Source: Hyperoodon ampullatus
Lineage: Eukaryota > Chordata > Mammalia > Artiodactyla > Ziphiidae
Direction of reading: 5' to 3'
Length of the DNA stretch: 64,000 nucleotides
Assembly: GCA_949752795.1 (NCBI GenBank)
Contig: OX457074.1
Location: 34,643,980-34,707,979, forward strand
The position numbers and the translations under genes are program-made. The notes under the pieces were generated by a model. It was not told the DNA's origin. It worked only from the letters and a program-made list of their open reading frames with translations, and searched no databases. Shown piece by piece: positions 23,371-35,156 of the stretch; the first letter of the stretch is position 1; each line of letters starts with the position of its first letter.

Positions 23371-24582
23371 AAGCTAGCAGCTAAGAAACAGAATTCAAAG
23401 AAATAATTTCTATAACCAGCATAATCAGTGTGGTCTGGGGATATCTTAAAGAGCAAGCTGGGGGGAATGTAGGGACCCCCCCATTCACCAGACCACAAGG
23501 AGAGTTCAAATATTATGAATTCTAATTAATAAGCATTGTTTCCACAATAAAATATACAGACACCAGGACTCCCCACAGGGTGGCAGAGCATCTCATGTGC
23601 AGGCATCAGACACACGAACTATACACGTTCTCATCTCCACATGTTCCCAGAATGGCTCAGCATGTATCCCTCACCAACCTACCATCTTCCTCCAGTTTGG
23701 GAAGAGTATTTCTTGCTCTTTAATTTCACTCTCTTGTTCATTTTTTTTTCCATTTGTTTATTTGGTCTCTAAGTTGAGGAGGTAGGGAGAGACCCAGCAG
23801 AGTTCTCTAAGAATACCATTCCAGTAAGACTTACATTTGATGACACCAACCATTTATTCTAGCCATTTAAATCCACAAAGTGAAGTCATCATATTTGTAT
23901 ATAGGTTCTTATCATCCTTTTCATGTTAAATGTTTCTCTATAGAAGCAAGAGTCCTCAAGCTGTTTATGAAAAAGGTCAGTAATCATTTTTCCAAGGGTG
24001 GGGGGAAAAGAGTTAAACAAGACTTCAAGATTTCCCTCTCAAGGGAGAATGGCAGTGTCATTAACACGTAAACAAATTGAAAGTGAAAACTGGATTGCAG
24101 AAAAAGATGGAATCAGTTCAGTTGAGGAGAGTGAGGTAGGGGGTACTTTCAAATGGATTTATAAAAAAAAGACAAACGGGAATAAAAATGGAACAAAGGA
24201 AAAAGAACAAGACCTTCCATAGAGTTGAGTTTACTTGCTGTATAAATCTATAAAAGTGGATGAAAACCTCAAAACAATGCGTAGGAACAAAGACCCAGAA
24301 GCAGAAGTTGAACACTGAGGAAAGTCTATAACTGGGTAGCAAAAGGAGAAAGGAAATTCAGAGATACCAAATGAAGCCTGATCAGAGAAAAGACACAGGA
24401 CAAGAGCTGACTGGAGCATTGCTCTAGATCCACAGTCATTAATGAATGATATGCAAAAGAATGTTCTCTGGTCAAATATGTGAGGGAAACACTGGGGTAA
24501 ACCTAGTCAAGAAAATTTATCGACGCCAAAACCTTATAGAGCCTTTGACACATAGATTTTTCTGGGGCTCTAGAGTATGTTG
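23371..24582. other. Unassigned sequence, no gene seen
   Basis: No gene, RNA gene or confident repeat. A-rich segments near 24,000-24,230 give short lysine-rich open frames without further support. Confidence 0.5.
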
Positions 24583-24685
24583 CAGTGTTTCCCAAACTTA
24601 GAGGACAGAGAACCCTTCTTGAGAGTGAAACCTATTTATTTCTCATGGAATGAATGTCCTGAGATACAGAGTTTGGGAAACTCTG
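24583..24685. mobile_element. Short hAT-like miniature element (about 103 bp)
   Basis: It begins CAGTGTTTCCCAAAC and ends GTTTGGGAAACTCTG. The ends are inverted repeats matching at 14 of 15 positions. The 8-bp flanks GTATGTTG and GTGTAAAT share only about half their bases, so the target duplication has decayed or the boundary is off. The pattern is like MER3/MER5-type hAT miniature elements. Confidence 0.65.
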
Positions 24686-24689
24686 GTGT

Positions 24690-26980
24690 AAATGTATGGC
24701 AAACAAAGGACGAAAGAATTTTAAGAGGATGTGAATGGTCTTTATATAATTGCACATAGAAGTCCATGGCTTAATTACGCAATGATTTAGAAGTCTCATT
24801 ACTATCCAAACACAGCCAGAGTTCTTTGAAAGACTAGGATCTTCTGTTACTACAGTGTCTAAGAGTTATGTCTACAGTGAGAATCTGAGCCTTTAAAATA
24901 TTACCTGAGGGTGTATTTGAGGAACACTGATCACAATGTAATAACTGAAGTTCTCCATTTTGCTTCCTATTGTGGCTGTTGCCCATTGTGACTAAGACAT
25001 GTAGCATCTACTGGAATATAGTAGTAACATTTATGTGATGTTTTAGTGTTCCTAAGCCCTTTTCTCATGCAGGGAAGAAGAAAAGAAAGATGAAAGGAAG
25101 AAGATAGAAAGGGAAAGTTGAGGAGGGAGAAAGGAAGGAAAGAAGGAGGAAGGGAGGGAAGGAAGGGAAGGAGGGAGGAAGGAAGGAAAGAGGGAAGGAA
25201 GGAAGGAAGAGAGGGAGGGAGGGAGACTAGATTTTTTTCTAACTATGGCCTGCATCCAAAGAATAATTTATCCCCATTCAAGCCTTTGTCAGTTTCATAA
25301 AATCCCTTGAAAAGCTGGAAACAATCATTGAAGCTGAAAATATCTACATATCTTATTTCAGTGTTTTTCATTCTAGATCCCGCTTAATTCTGAGGCCAAG
25401 AGAAAATGTGGAGGGAGGTGAGCTCTGCTGATAATAGGGTCTCATCTCACCTCCAGAGCCAAAAGGCTGTGGGGTTTTCCCCCTGAGATTTCCCTCACAA
25501 ATAATTTGAAAAGAATAAATCTCTCTGGGGGAGACAAGTTAGGAAGTCCCTGTTGTGGTAATGAGTGGCAGGGAGCATTGATCTGAGGTAGGATATTGGC
25601 TGTGAAACTGCCACCCAGGCCAGTAGAGAACCCCAGACTGTCTTTGATATGGAAATACAGAGGGTGAGGTTCCTGTTGAATGGGCTCCTGCAGCCTCTGC
25701 ACAGACAAAGGACAGACACAGAATCAATAAAGTCCTATTCTTGTTTGTGGCAGCAGCTTGGAATTTGGCTTCCTATAGGCCAGATCCTTTGGAGTCTACT
25801 GACATCTATGGGCTGTGACTTAGCTACGCTCTTTCCTTTTCTTTACAGACCCATTGTGACAGTGCTCCTATTTTTTTTTAAGGTTTTTTTTTTGAAGACA
25901 ATGGAGTAAACCTACTGTTTGTTCAAACGTGGTGCTCCTGCCTTTCTGTTCCCCAGAGACAGGTGAGGAGGAAAGAATTCTCATATCAAAAGCTGTACCC
26001 AGCATTGGCCTTTCCATGAGTATCTCCTTCTCCATCCTGCTTTGCTTCCGTCACTTATAGAGAGGGAGAGTTTATATGTACAAAGAATTCTTGGCATACA
26101 GAGAGCATGTTGTTTGGGAATACACCATCATCAGTATCCTTCACCTACTTATTATCCAAGGTTGACTAATACTGTATCATCAACATTATTGCAAGAACCT
26201 ACAGGTTCTCTTTTGGGACCTGGCACAGCCCTTGAAGTAAAATCTAGAGAGCCTCCCCAAACTTCAGTGAGGGCTAATTCTCTCAGTTTTCCATTTTGAA
26301 ACACATGGCGGTTCTATTCTCTCCGCTCTTTCCATCCCATGTCCACCATCTTTGGTCCCCTCCTCTCCAACTCCTGCTGCATCTGTAACAAGGTCCCCAA
26401 TCAACCCCACCAACTCCAGTCATCAACTCAGGCCATCCAGTAATTCTCTGTCCCAAACTCCATTTCCACTCCAGGCTATAGAATCACACTGGTCTTATTT
26501 TAGAGTAGACAGCTGCACTGTCCAGACACACCCTTCTCTGACTTGAGATCCCACATTTATTTGTGAAGGCAGAACACTCCACCCCTTTTTAGAGTGGTTT
26601 ACCACATGGCAACATTTAACTCCACAGCGAGGAAGGAGATTTTCTTTCTCAATCAAGCAGCTTTGCTTCTTCACTGAGGGTAGTCCCAAATCTTTCGTTC
26701 AAGATGAAGAGAAAACTAGCAAATCACAAATAAAAATATGAACAGTAGCATGTTCCAGTGGGCTAGGCTTTAGCCAAGAACTCCGGTGGCCCACAACCTC
26801 TAATTCAGTGCTTAGTGATGGTCAAGGACGTGTACACCAAATGGGAAGACACCTTTCCATCCTGGGGCAATCCGAAATCACAAATCACAAACACTGGAAG
26901 GTTGTAAAAAGACACACTCTTGGTTTGAAGTCCACCTAAACAAGAGGAACCATGGAACACATCATTTCCTCCTTACTTGT
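24690..26980. other. Unassigned sequence, no gene seen
   Basis: Apart from the purine tract listed separately, this holds mixed-composition DNA without recognisable repeats. Two pyrimidine runs near 25,870-25,890 (T8-T10) are not attached to an identifiable SINE. Confidence 0.5.
25074..25226. repeat. GGAA-rich polypurine tract
   Basis: A GGAA/GGGA-type microsatellite. From 25,120 to 25,226 every base is A or G, a run of 107 purines with no interruption. Such tracts can form triplex (H-DNA) structures and tend to change length. Confidence 0.95.
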
Positions 26981-26984
26981 AAGC

Positions 26985-27140
26985 ATGATGTAGTAGAAAG
27001 ATCATGGACCCAAAGTCCGATATACCCCAAAGATCTGATAAAGCTGAGTTTGAAACCTGGTTCTGCTACTAAGTATATGAATGAGCCTAATAAGGTCACT
27101 TATTTTAACTGAGCCTTACATTCATCAGCTGTAAAATATA
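26985..27140 (+). repeat. MIR SINE relic
   Basis: 'tagtagaaagatcatgga', 'gtttgaaacctggttctgctacta' and 'cttacattcatcagctgtaaaat' are MIR landmarks in order. Boundaries are approximate. Confidence 0.65.
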
Positions 27141-27356
27141 AAGGCAAAGGATTTGAACCATCCAAATATTTACATTTCTTACCTAAGCTACACCCTTTAT
27201 AGGTCTACTAGCCATCATAAATATATCATAAAAGGAGGTTTTCATAAAAGAAAAGAAGGCTAATAACCATTTGATAGTAAGAAAGGCCCAACCATCTTGG
27301 GACCCCCTACTGCAGTCCCTGATGGGTCCTCTTCTGCCCCACTGATATTCTACATA

Positions 27357-27527
27357 AGTGGTTCCCAAATCTGGCTGATGACCAGCATTAAAAGGAGAAC
27401 TCATAATTATATGTCCCTGATCCCTACCCCTTATTATTCTGATTGGGGCTAGAATTGGGACAGGAATCTGCATTTTCAGTGAGTACCCCTAAGGTGATGT
27501 TGATGATCAACTAGGTGTGGGAATTAT
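27357..27527 (+). mobile_element. MER5A-like hAT miniature element relic
   Basis: Starts AGTGGTTCCCAAATCTGGCTG, continues 'cagcattaaaaggagaac', 'cctgatccctaccc', 'attctgattgggg' and 'atctgcattttcagtgag', all of which follow the MER5A pattern. The 3' inverted repeat has largely decayed. No target duplication was found. Confidence 0.6.
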
Positions 27528-27529
27528 TG

Positions 27530-28189
27530 ACCTCCCTATAGGACAATCTGGGGATTGCTTCAAGATCAGGGAGTGATTAATGCATTTACCCGAGATCTTT
27601 CCCTTAACCCCCAAGCTGCTAAAACAAGAAAACCCTCCACGACTATCACACATTTTTGTGTATATGTCAGGAAAAACAGGCTCCATTTATGGGTTCTCTG
27701 AGATCAGCAGTGCCATAGAACTGTATAGGGTTCCCTCCTTGTCCTCTGAAATTTGTCTTCTAACCAGAGCTAAAAGTGAACCACTGTCACTCAGGTGGGT
27801 TGGCTGAATTCTCAGTCCAGGCCTGATGGCGTTCTGAATTCTTAGAGGAACATTGGGTATCCCTTACCTTAAAGACCACATCCAGGCTTGCTATCCAAGG
27901 ATTCACCAGGTATTCCATCCCCACCCAGGCACAGGGTAGATGTGGCTAAATTATTTGCCGGACACTTTTCAGGTGAAGTTAGATTCAAAAAATAATCCAG
28001 TCCAAACAAGTTTGGGGTATCTGCTCTAGAAATAAGCTTTTCATTGAAGAAACACATAAACCATCAGCATTCTAGCTAAGTGATGAGCATCAGTCTTAAA
28101 GGACCTTGTTTGGATTTGAAACACAGGAGCCCAAAGATTAGAATACAGCACCCAAGAATGTATTTGTGACTTGTAAATTGTATTATTGT
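27530..28189. other. Unassigned sequence, no gene seen
   Basis: No recognisable element or exon. Confidence 0.5.
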
Positions 28190-28545
28190 CCATTTTTTAA
28201 AAATTTTATTGAAGTGTAGTTGATTTACAACGTTGTGTTAATTTCTGCTGTGCAGCAAAGTGATTCAGTTATACATATGTATACATTCTTTTTCATATTC
28301 TTTTCCATTATGGTTTATCACAGGATATGGAATATAGTTCCCTGTGCTCTACAGTAGGACCTTGTATGTCCGTCCTACATATATTAGTTTGCATCTGCTA
28401 ATCCCAAACTCCCAATTCATCCCTCCCCCATCACCCTCCCCCTCAGCAACCACAAGTCTGTTCTCTGTGAGTCTGCTGTTTTGTAGATAGGTTCATTTGT
28501 GTCGTATTTTAGATTCCACATATACTGTATTCTTACGCCCAGTCT
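28190..28545 (-). repeat. 5'-truncated L1 3' end, antisense
   Basis: The plus strand reads 'attttattgaagtgtagttgatttacaa', 'gcagcaaagtgattcagttatacatatgta', 'tagttccctgtgctctacagta' and 'gattccacatata'. This is the reverse complement of a cetartiodactyl L1 3' UTR, also seen at 54.4 and 57.5 kb. A possible short duplication (TGTATT) flanks it. Confidence 0.75.
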
Positions 28546-30010
28546 CCAGGATTTCCACCAAAGTCCCTAGAGATTAATTAATCTGTAATGAAAATATACC
28601 TTTTCTATTCTTTCACACCACATTGCCTTCCCTCTCCCCTAAATAAATAAAGCATTAAAAGATGTTAAATACTATCGGAAGTTTTTAAATGAGGAGTTGT
28701 TTCAGCCTGGAGGTTAAAGGAGAGGACAAATGTACCCAATGTGAAAGTTCTCCACCTAGAAAACTCAAAGCAGAAGTGACTTGGTGTTGGATTCGGGCCC
28801 CAGACTTTGCCCCAGGCCCCTCGGCTCCATCCCCCTTCTCTCTTCTGGTCAGAGGAGAAGTGACCGCCTCCACAAAGCCCCTGGGTGAACAAAGGACCCT
28901 TATGAGAGAGGAGTCTCAGCTGCCCCTCACCCCAGTCTCCTGTCCCGTAGCCCTGGGTTTCAGGTCAGGGTTATTTCATCCTTAGGAATAACTGAAGCCT
29001 TCAGCTAATGAACACTAACTCTTTAGCAGCCATTTTTTAAAATCCACCACTAATATAGAGTGATGCTGAATTCCCTGGTAATCGGATTAGGGTATATTGC
29101 TCAAACTGTCATTCAGAACCGAAGCCCCTTTATCTCTTTGCTGATATGAAGCTAAGCTTCTTGACTCACTTTGCTGCTGTCTCTTCGGAGTCATCAAGAA
29201 TCTGACTTTTTTGAGCCAACGATTTTATTTGCTTAATCTTGGGTGAAGAGATTAGGGATTTAGAGAAGATTTTTCAACATCCCTGCCAACCCTAGTGAGA
29301 AGGCAGATCCCTTCCTCCCGCACTTTCTCTCTTTGCCACCAGTACACACACGCCAACCAGAGCAGTGCAAACACCTGCCACACACAGCACAACACCAAGG
29401 TACAACACACTACACAACACACAAAACACAGATGCTGCACACATACACAATTTAGGAGAAGAAAGAGGAATTTAATCCTGCTGCTTGTTTCATCAAAACA
29501 AGCATTTCCTTTGATCCAACAGAGCAATTCTCAAAGTTTAGGAGGCCACTGAGATCCCCTGGCTAAAATGATGCACTTTTGTTGCAGGACCTGTGAACAA
29601 TGAGGGTGCTTATACCTATATACTCTGTCAGAGGCAAGCTTAAACCACAGCCTGGCAGCTTTCAGATGGGGACACCAAGGGATTAGAATGGGAGAAAATG
29701 CAAAACTTTATATTATTAAGGCCTGTTCAGTAACATGTGGCAAATTCCCTGATATCCACGGATATCCTTCCCTGATATCCACGGTCACCATTTTCCATTA
29801 GAGTATGTAGTGCTCAACCCAAACCAAGCTGTGTAGCTTCACTCAGCCTCCTTCCAGGGACAAGATAAGACAGCCACAGCAGGAAAAAAAAAAAAAAAAA
29901 AAAAAAAACCCTCTCCCAACTCGAGGACCAAAAGTACCATTGTTTATTCAAAGAGGTGTTTGTGAGTAGCGGGACCAGGGTGATCAGAACTTGATAAAGC
30001 ATATTTTAAA
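28546..30010. other. Unassigned sequence with low-complexity tracts
   Basis: No gene. An ACACAAC-rich tract runs over 29,340-29,450. A short direct repeat, CCCTGATATCCACGG, occurs at about 29,747 and 29,770. An isolated A-run of about 27 bases lies near 29,882-29,908 without an attached SINE body that I can recognise. Confidence 0.55.
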
Positions 30011-30014
30011 AATG

Positions 30015-30215
30015 AGAATGTGAGTCAGATGAACTCAGATCCCCCAATGTGACCTGGCATGAGTCCCTTGTTCTCTCCAAAACTGAGTTTCTTTATCTTT
30101 AACATGGGGACAATGACAGATTTGTATCTGCTTTGCCTTCCTTATGGAGTTGTCTGTGGGTCAAATGGGATAATACACACAGAGCTCTTCATGCTAATAA
30201 AGACTGGTCTTCAGG
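30015..30215 (+). repeat. MIR SINE relic
   Basis: 'aactcagatcccccaatgtgacctggcatgagtcccttg', 'actgagtttctttatctttaacatggggaca' and 'aaatgggataatacac' are MIR-type blocks in order. Confidence 0.65.
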
Positions 30216-30303
30216 AACTCACACAATCATTGTAGTTATCGGAAGATTCTAGAAAAGCAAAGGTTAACTAGATGCCTGATGGCTACCTTCAAAATGTAAT
30301 CGG

Positions 30304-30494
30304 GGGCCTCCCTGGTGGCGCAGTGGTTGAGAGTCCGCCTGCCGATGCAGGGGATACGGGTTCGTGCCCCGGTCTGGGAGGATCCCATATGCCGCGGAGC
30401 GGCTGGGCCCGTGAGCCATGGCTGCTGAGCCTGTGCATCCGGAGCCTGTGCTCCGCAACGGGAGAGGCCACAACAGTGAGAGGCCCGCGTACCA

Positions 30495-30529
<35 letters not shown>
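30304..30529 (+). mobile_element. CHR-type SINE, short form
   Basis: A complete and well-kept copy ending CCCGCGTACCAC followed by more than 35 A. The flanks AAAATGTAATCGG (30,291-30,303 and 30,530-30,542) are a 13-bp target-site duplication. The long pure A-tail suggests one of the younger insertions in the window. Confidence 0.96.
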
Positions 30530-30535
<6 letters not shown>

Positions 30536-30619
30536 TAATCGGTTATGTAGAAGAGACAATAGCTTTGTCTTGTGTGTGTTCAGGGAAGAACTACACAATA
30601 TTCAAATGACAGGGAGGTG

Positions 30620-31060
30620 GATTTGGACTCAGTTCATCACAACTCAATTCCATAGACACCTATTGAGAACATCGTGTGTGCTGAGCATTCTGCCAGGTAC
30701 TCACCTGCTTCCTAGGACCATGTAGGAAGGGAAATTGTGGTGAGGAGCTGGCTTTGAGTTCGATGTAAATGATGTGTAGGACTTCCCCAGGAATACACAG
30801 GGTACGGAGTGTGCCACAGAGGGGAACAGTGTGGGTGAAAGTGCGTGGGTGAGAAAGTGAGAGCTGCGTTTGGAGAACAGTGACTACCCCTGGTGCAACA
30901 TGGAGGAGGGGGTGCTTGGCAATGGCCGCAGGACGACTTGCCAGATAAGCTGAGATTACGTGTGAAAGGCTTTGTACATCACACTAAGCATTCATTCTAT
31001 GGGCAGTGGAAGCTACCGGAAGTTTTTAGACAATGGAGCAAAGATTAAATCTGTGTTTTA
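30620..31060 (+). repeat. Ancient L2-like relic
   Basis: 'gacacctattgagaacatcgtgtgtgctgagca...ccaggtact' and 'aggctttgtacatcacactaagcattcattctatgggcagtggaagctaccggaagtttttaga' follow the same pattern as the relics at 4.7 and 10.2 kb. The family name is uncertain. Confidence 0.45.
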
Positions 31061-31069
31061 GAAATTATC

Positions 31070-31995
31070 TATCACCTATCACTTGCCCCTGATGAGCATT
31101 GAGGATACAAACATGAGGAAGATACTGGGCCTTCAGAGGCAGAGGCAGACACAGTTTCTGCTCCGCAACCCCACTCCCAACCGTTAAGGGTTTTCCCTGA
31201 AAACCTCGGGTTAGAAAAATTTGAGGTATGGAAACTTAAAACCTGCAAATAGAGCAGAAGGATCACAGACACTGGCTCGTGAAAGTGCTCCTAAAAATGT
31301 TCTTGTGCACAATTATAAAGGTTTCCCACTGAATACGAAGGGTACTGATGATATTTCTCTGAAATTGGTAAAATTTAGTTTTCATTCATATTTTGTGCTT
31401 CCTAACACGTCAGTTAAGATGTGTGTAAATCCACTTTGCTTCGTTCTGATACACTGAGCTGCACCTTCCCTTCAGCACTAGTTCTGCATCTAAATGTTCA
31501 ATAACTTCAAAGTTATGGCTTGGAGTGGTAGCATCCCTTCTCCTTTGACTCTGCCTGTCTCTAGGACCCAGAGTAGAGAAGTTAGAAATCCAAATATATA
31601 GACATATGTTACTCAATGTCAGATACTCTTTCTCCACCCCTCCTTTCCCAGTGTGCAGGGTTATATCACCCAGGCACTGCCCTGGATACTGTCATGCACT
31701 GTGAACTCATCAGACATCGTACATCTCCCAGTGCTTTGTGCCTCAAAGAAGTGAGAAAATAATTCTCAATTCCTGGCTTGCTTTCCCTCAACTGCTTTTA
31801 TCTCTCCTAAGCTTCCTTGCCAAAATCTCTATGTCACTCTGCTGTCTACTTTACCTCCTGCACTTGTGTGTGAGGGAAAACTAATCTGTATATGCTAGAA
31901 TTTCAAATTAGCAGACATTGGGACTCATAGTGACAATGCAATGTGATAAAAGTGCTTTAGAGACTGTTTTATGGTGTCCATAGCTCTACGAACAG
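31070..31995. other. Unassigned sequence, no gene seen
   Basis: No coding, RNA or confident repeat signal. Confidence 0.5.
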
Positions 31996-31999
31996 GTGT

Positions 32000-32480
32000 T
32001 CAGGAAGCAGAATGAGCAGTAGACATGGTATCTTATCCATAAGGATGTTTTGAACTGCCAGAAACAAAATACTTGACTAAAAGTGGCTCCAATAATATTA
32101 TCTCCCATAATAAGATGTCCAGAAGAAGGTGGCTGCAGGGTTAGTGCAGTGGGCCAACCATGTCTTAAGGGACCCAAGCTCGTTCCATCTTTCTCCCCCA
32201 TCAGCATATGGACCTGGTCCTTAGGCTTACCTGCTCATGATCCAAGATGGCTGCTACAGCTCCAGGCATCATATCTTCACCCAAAGATATTCAAAGACAA
32301 TAAGAAAGCCTGTTCCTCTTTGTTCATCTCTGTTAATTGGCTTCCCAGAAACTTCCCTGCGTATTTCCCTTTGATCCCACTGACCTACATTAGATCATAT
32401 GCCCAAACCCAAGTTGCAAATAAGACTGTAGAAACAAATGTCTGGTATGACCAACTTTTATGTTAAGGGGAACCTCCATC
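32000..32480 (+). repeat. Old dispersed repeat, family not named
   Basis: The order 'aaaagtggctccaataatattatctcccataataagatgtccagaagaaggtggctgcaggg', 'gggacccaagctcgttccatctttct', 'catgatccaagatggctgctacagctccaggcatcatatc' and 'cttcccagaaacttccctgcg' matches a mammalian-wide dispersed repeat that I recall but cannot name. A 127-codon open frame at 32,083-32,466 lies in it and is probably accidental. Confidence 0.4.
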
Positions 32481-32829
32481 ATGAGCAGGCAACCAACAGG
32501 AGGGTGGCCAATTCCTCCAGGTTTGTCAGAACTTTCCTGATTTTAAAACTGGAAGCTCCACATCTTGAGAAACCCTTCAGTCCTGGGAAAACTGGATAGT
32601 GTCACCCATCTGTCATGGTGGATGCCTGTAGGGTGCTGGAGGAGAGGAACAGGTGGTAGGGATATGCCTATAGCATCAGGAAGGAGCTCAGGTACTGCAG
32701 GTGGCATTTGAGAGGGGGAAGAGGGGCTATTGCATGAGCTGTTCTGAGTAGAATGGATGGGTCATGATTAGCATTTAGATGTGAAGCAGGAAGGAGAGCA
32801 AGGGATCACTGGTGACTCTGGGGGGGGGT

Positions 32830-33306
32830 CCTGTCTCAAGTAACAAGAATGCCCACTTATTATCTCACAGTGCTGTGAGTCAGAAGTCTGGGCACACAGT
32901 GGCTCAGCTGAGTCTTCTGCTGAGGGTCTCACAAGGCTGAAATCAAAGGGTCCATACTTTTTCAAGTTGTTGGCAGAATTATGTTCCTTGTGGTTGTAGG
33001 ACTGAGGTTCCAATTTTCTTGGCACATGGTTTTCTTTATCTTCAAGCAAAAATACTACATTCTACCTTTTCCTGCCTCAAATTCCTTATTTTCCCTTACA
33101 TTACCAGCTGGAGTAGGATTTCTGCTTTTAAGGTCTTGTGTGATTAGATTAGGCCTGTTCAACAATCCAGGATAATCTCCCAATCTTAAAGTCATCTGAT
33201 TAGAAACGTTAATCACATCTGCAAAGTCTGTTTTGCCATGTGCAGCATATTTATCAGAATAACACCAGGGGGTGAAAGTCATGGGGGCCAAAATTCTGCC
33301 TACAGA
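32830..33306 (-). repeat. MLT1-type (MaLR) LTR remnant, antisense
   Basis: Read on the minus strand, 33,306 downward gives 'gtaggcagaattttggcc', 'gcagatgtgattaacg', 'gggagattatcctggattgttg' and, near the other end, 'cacagcactgtgagataataagtggg'. This is the order seen in the plus-strand copies at 8.0 and 13.9 kb. No internal sequence is attached. Confidence 0.6.
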
Positions 33307-34899
33307 TGGTTAGGTAGAAAAATTAGGAGATCATTGATGACATTTTGCCACAGCAAAGAAGAAAAAGTTTTCTAACAATAGAAATAAGCCTTCAGGTAGA
33401 TGGTCTGTCTTACGAAGCACTGAGCCCTCCATCTAGGAAAGAATTTAGAGCCACTTGAAATGCTCTTAAAGAAATTCCTACACTGAGGAAGGATGGGAAT
33501 GGATGATTCCTAAGATTCCATCTAACTCTAAGATCCTACAAGTCCAGTTTTCCAAATTACTGTAGTCCTGCCAAATAGAGAAAAATACAGTAAGTTTGAT
33601 TAATGAAAAGACAGAATTTTTCAGAGAGTGATCAAACCATTCTAATACAGGTGTTTTTACTTTCTCTGCAATGACTTGCTGTAAAACTTGAAAGCAAGGT
33701 CTTGCAGAAACTGACCTTTCCTTTCCCATTTCATGGAGTTATTGGCTCTGAGAAAATGCTTGGAGACACTTAGAGATCCCCAATATTGCCTGTCTTAGAC
33801 TAGACCTTGGGTGATTGGGAAATATTATGAAACACTCCCTTGGAAGAGGCTGTTAGGATATCTCACCGATTTGTAGTTTTAGGGACCTTTCCCCTTTAGG
33901 TGATAGGCAGAGTGCTGAAAGTGGAAACAGACTCTGTGGCCCACCCTGAGACCAGGCTCTTACTGATGGTAAATGCAGGAAGCGGTTGCAGGCTGGACGG
34001 AGCTTCGAAGAGCAGGAGGTGATGGATCATGAAAATCTGCTTTGAAGAAAGAGAATTTCAGTGGATCTAAAACCCTGTGAGAGTGGGAATTTAAACAGAA
34101 TATCTTCTTTACCTATTAAGCGAGCACTAATACCAAAGCTAGGCCCAAGAGAGGATGAAGAACAGCATGTCTTAGACAATGTAGGATGAAGTGCAATAAC
34201 CTTGATTATCTGGTGCCCAGATCAGACAGCAATGCGAAGTAAATCCTGATAGGAAAACTCTCAGAGGTTGGTCATGAAGGTGGGTAACTTTTGGCTCTTC
34301 ATTTACCTAGAAAGGTGAACAGAAGAATGTAGGCTCTCCTCCCTGCACAGTTTTGGAGAGCATAATATTTCATCTGGGGAAGCTGAAAAAGCAAGACTAT
34401 TTAGAGTGAGTCAGGATGTACACAGTCAGCCTCTGAACAAAAGCCCAAGACGTCACCCATTCCTGAATGCAGTAGACAGTCAGGTAATAGGAAGTAAACT
34501 GTAGAAAATGCTAAACTGAAGGAGGAAAGCTTGAAGCAATTGGGAGAGGAAGTGGTCATAATAGCTACAATGTATACATCATGCACTCACTATGCACCCA
34601 GCAGACACTCCACTCCGTGTCCATGATCTGATGTTGCCCACACAACAAGGCTATGAATAAATAACCTGTTCCATGTTCAATGGCGCTGGCAGGTGGCAAA
34701 GCCAGGGCACAATCCATAACATGATTGTAGAACTTACTCTCTGAAGCATGATGTCACTCTAACGCAACTTAGAGCACACAATTCAGAAAGTGGTTGCCCA
34801 GAAATGTTTTTAGCTTTCTCACAACTATCTATTCAAGACCATGAGAATTACAGGATCTTCATGTCCAACAGGAGCACTGTGGTCACTCTTGCTCTGATC
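33307..34899. other. Unassigned sequence with a MIR-like patch
   Basis: Mostly unrecognised. At about 34,570-34,760 'actatgcacccagcagacactccact...ggcaggtggcaaagccagggcacaa' looks like MIR/L2 core sequence. No gene is visible. Confidence 0.45.
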
Positions 34900-34907
34900 C
34901 CCTAGCC

Positions 34908-35148
34908 CAGGGGTCCCAAACCCCCAGGCCACAGACTGGTACCAGTCCACAGCCTATTAGGAACTGGGCCACACAGCAGGAGGTGAGTGGCAGGAGAGTG
35001 AGTGAAGTTTCATCTGCCGCTCCCCATCGCTCCCCATCGCTTACATTACCGCCTGAACCTTTCCCACCCGCCCACCCCCCCCCGAGTCTGTAGAAAAATT
35101 GTCTTCCATGAAACTGGCCCCTGGTGCCAAAAAGGTTGGGGACCACTG
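34908..35148 (-). mobile_element. hAT-type miniature DNA transposon (241 bp), second copy
   Basis: Same family as the element at 7.75 kb but inverted: it begins CAGGGGTCCCAAACC and ends GGTTGGGGACCACTG. CCCTAGCC on both sides (34,900-34,907 and 35,149-35,156) is an exact 8-bp duplication. Length agrees with the first copy within 3 bases, so both derive from one internally deleted source. A C-run near 35,075-35,083 has probably changed length. Confidence 0.9.
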
Positions 35149-35156
35149 CCCTAGCC

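Noticed and set aside
25074..25226. Possible CRISPR-like array of repeats
   Set aside because: Units are 4-base GGAA-type microsatellite units with no spacers, in a vertebrate context.
29252..29552. Cysteine- and histidine-rich peptides on opposite strands near 29.3-29.5 kb
   Set aside because: They are translations of an ACAC/CAACAC-rich tract. Composition bias explains them.
30236..30598. Recurrent long open frames (80-160 codons) with arginine-, glycine- and serine-rich peptides in many places
   Set aside because: All lie in CHR SINE copies, on either strand. The same peptides recur because the SINE recurs; they are not a protein family.
32083..32466. 127-codon open frame suggestive of an exon
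   Set aside because: It overlaps an old dispersed repeat, has no domain and no clear splice sites.
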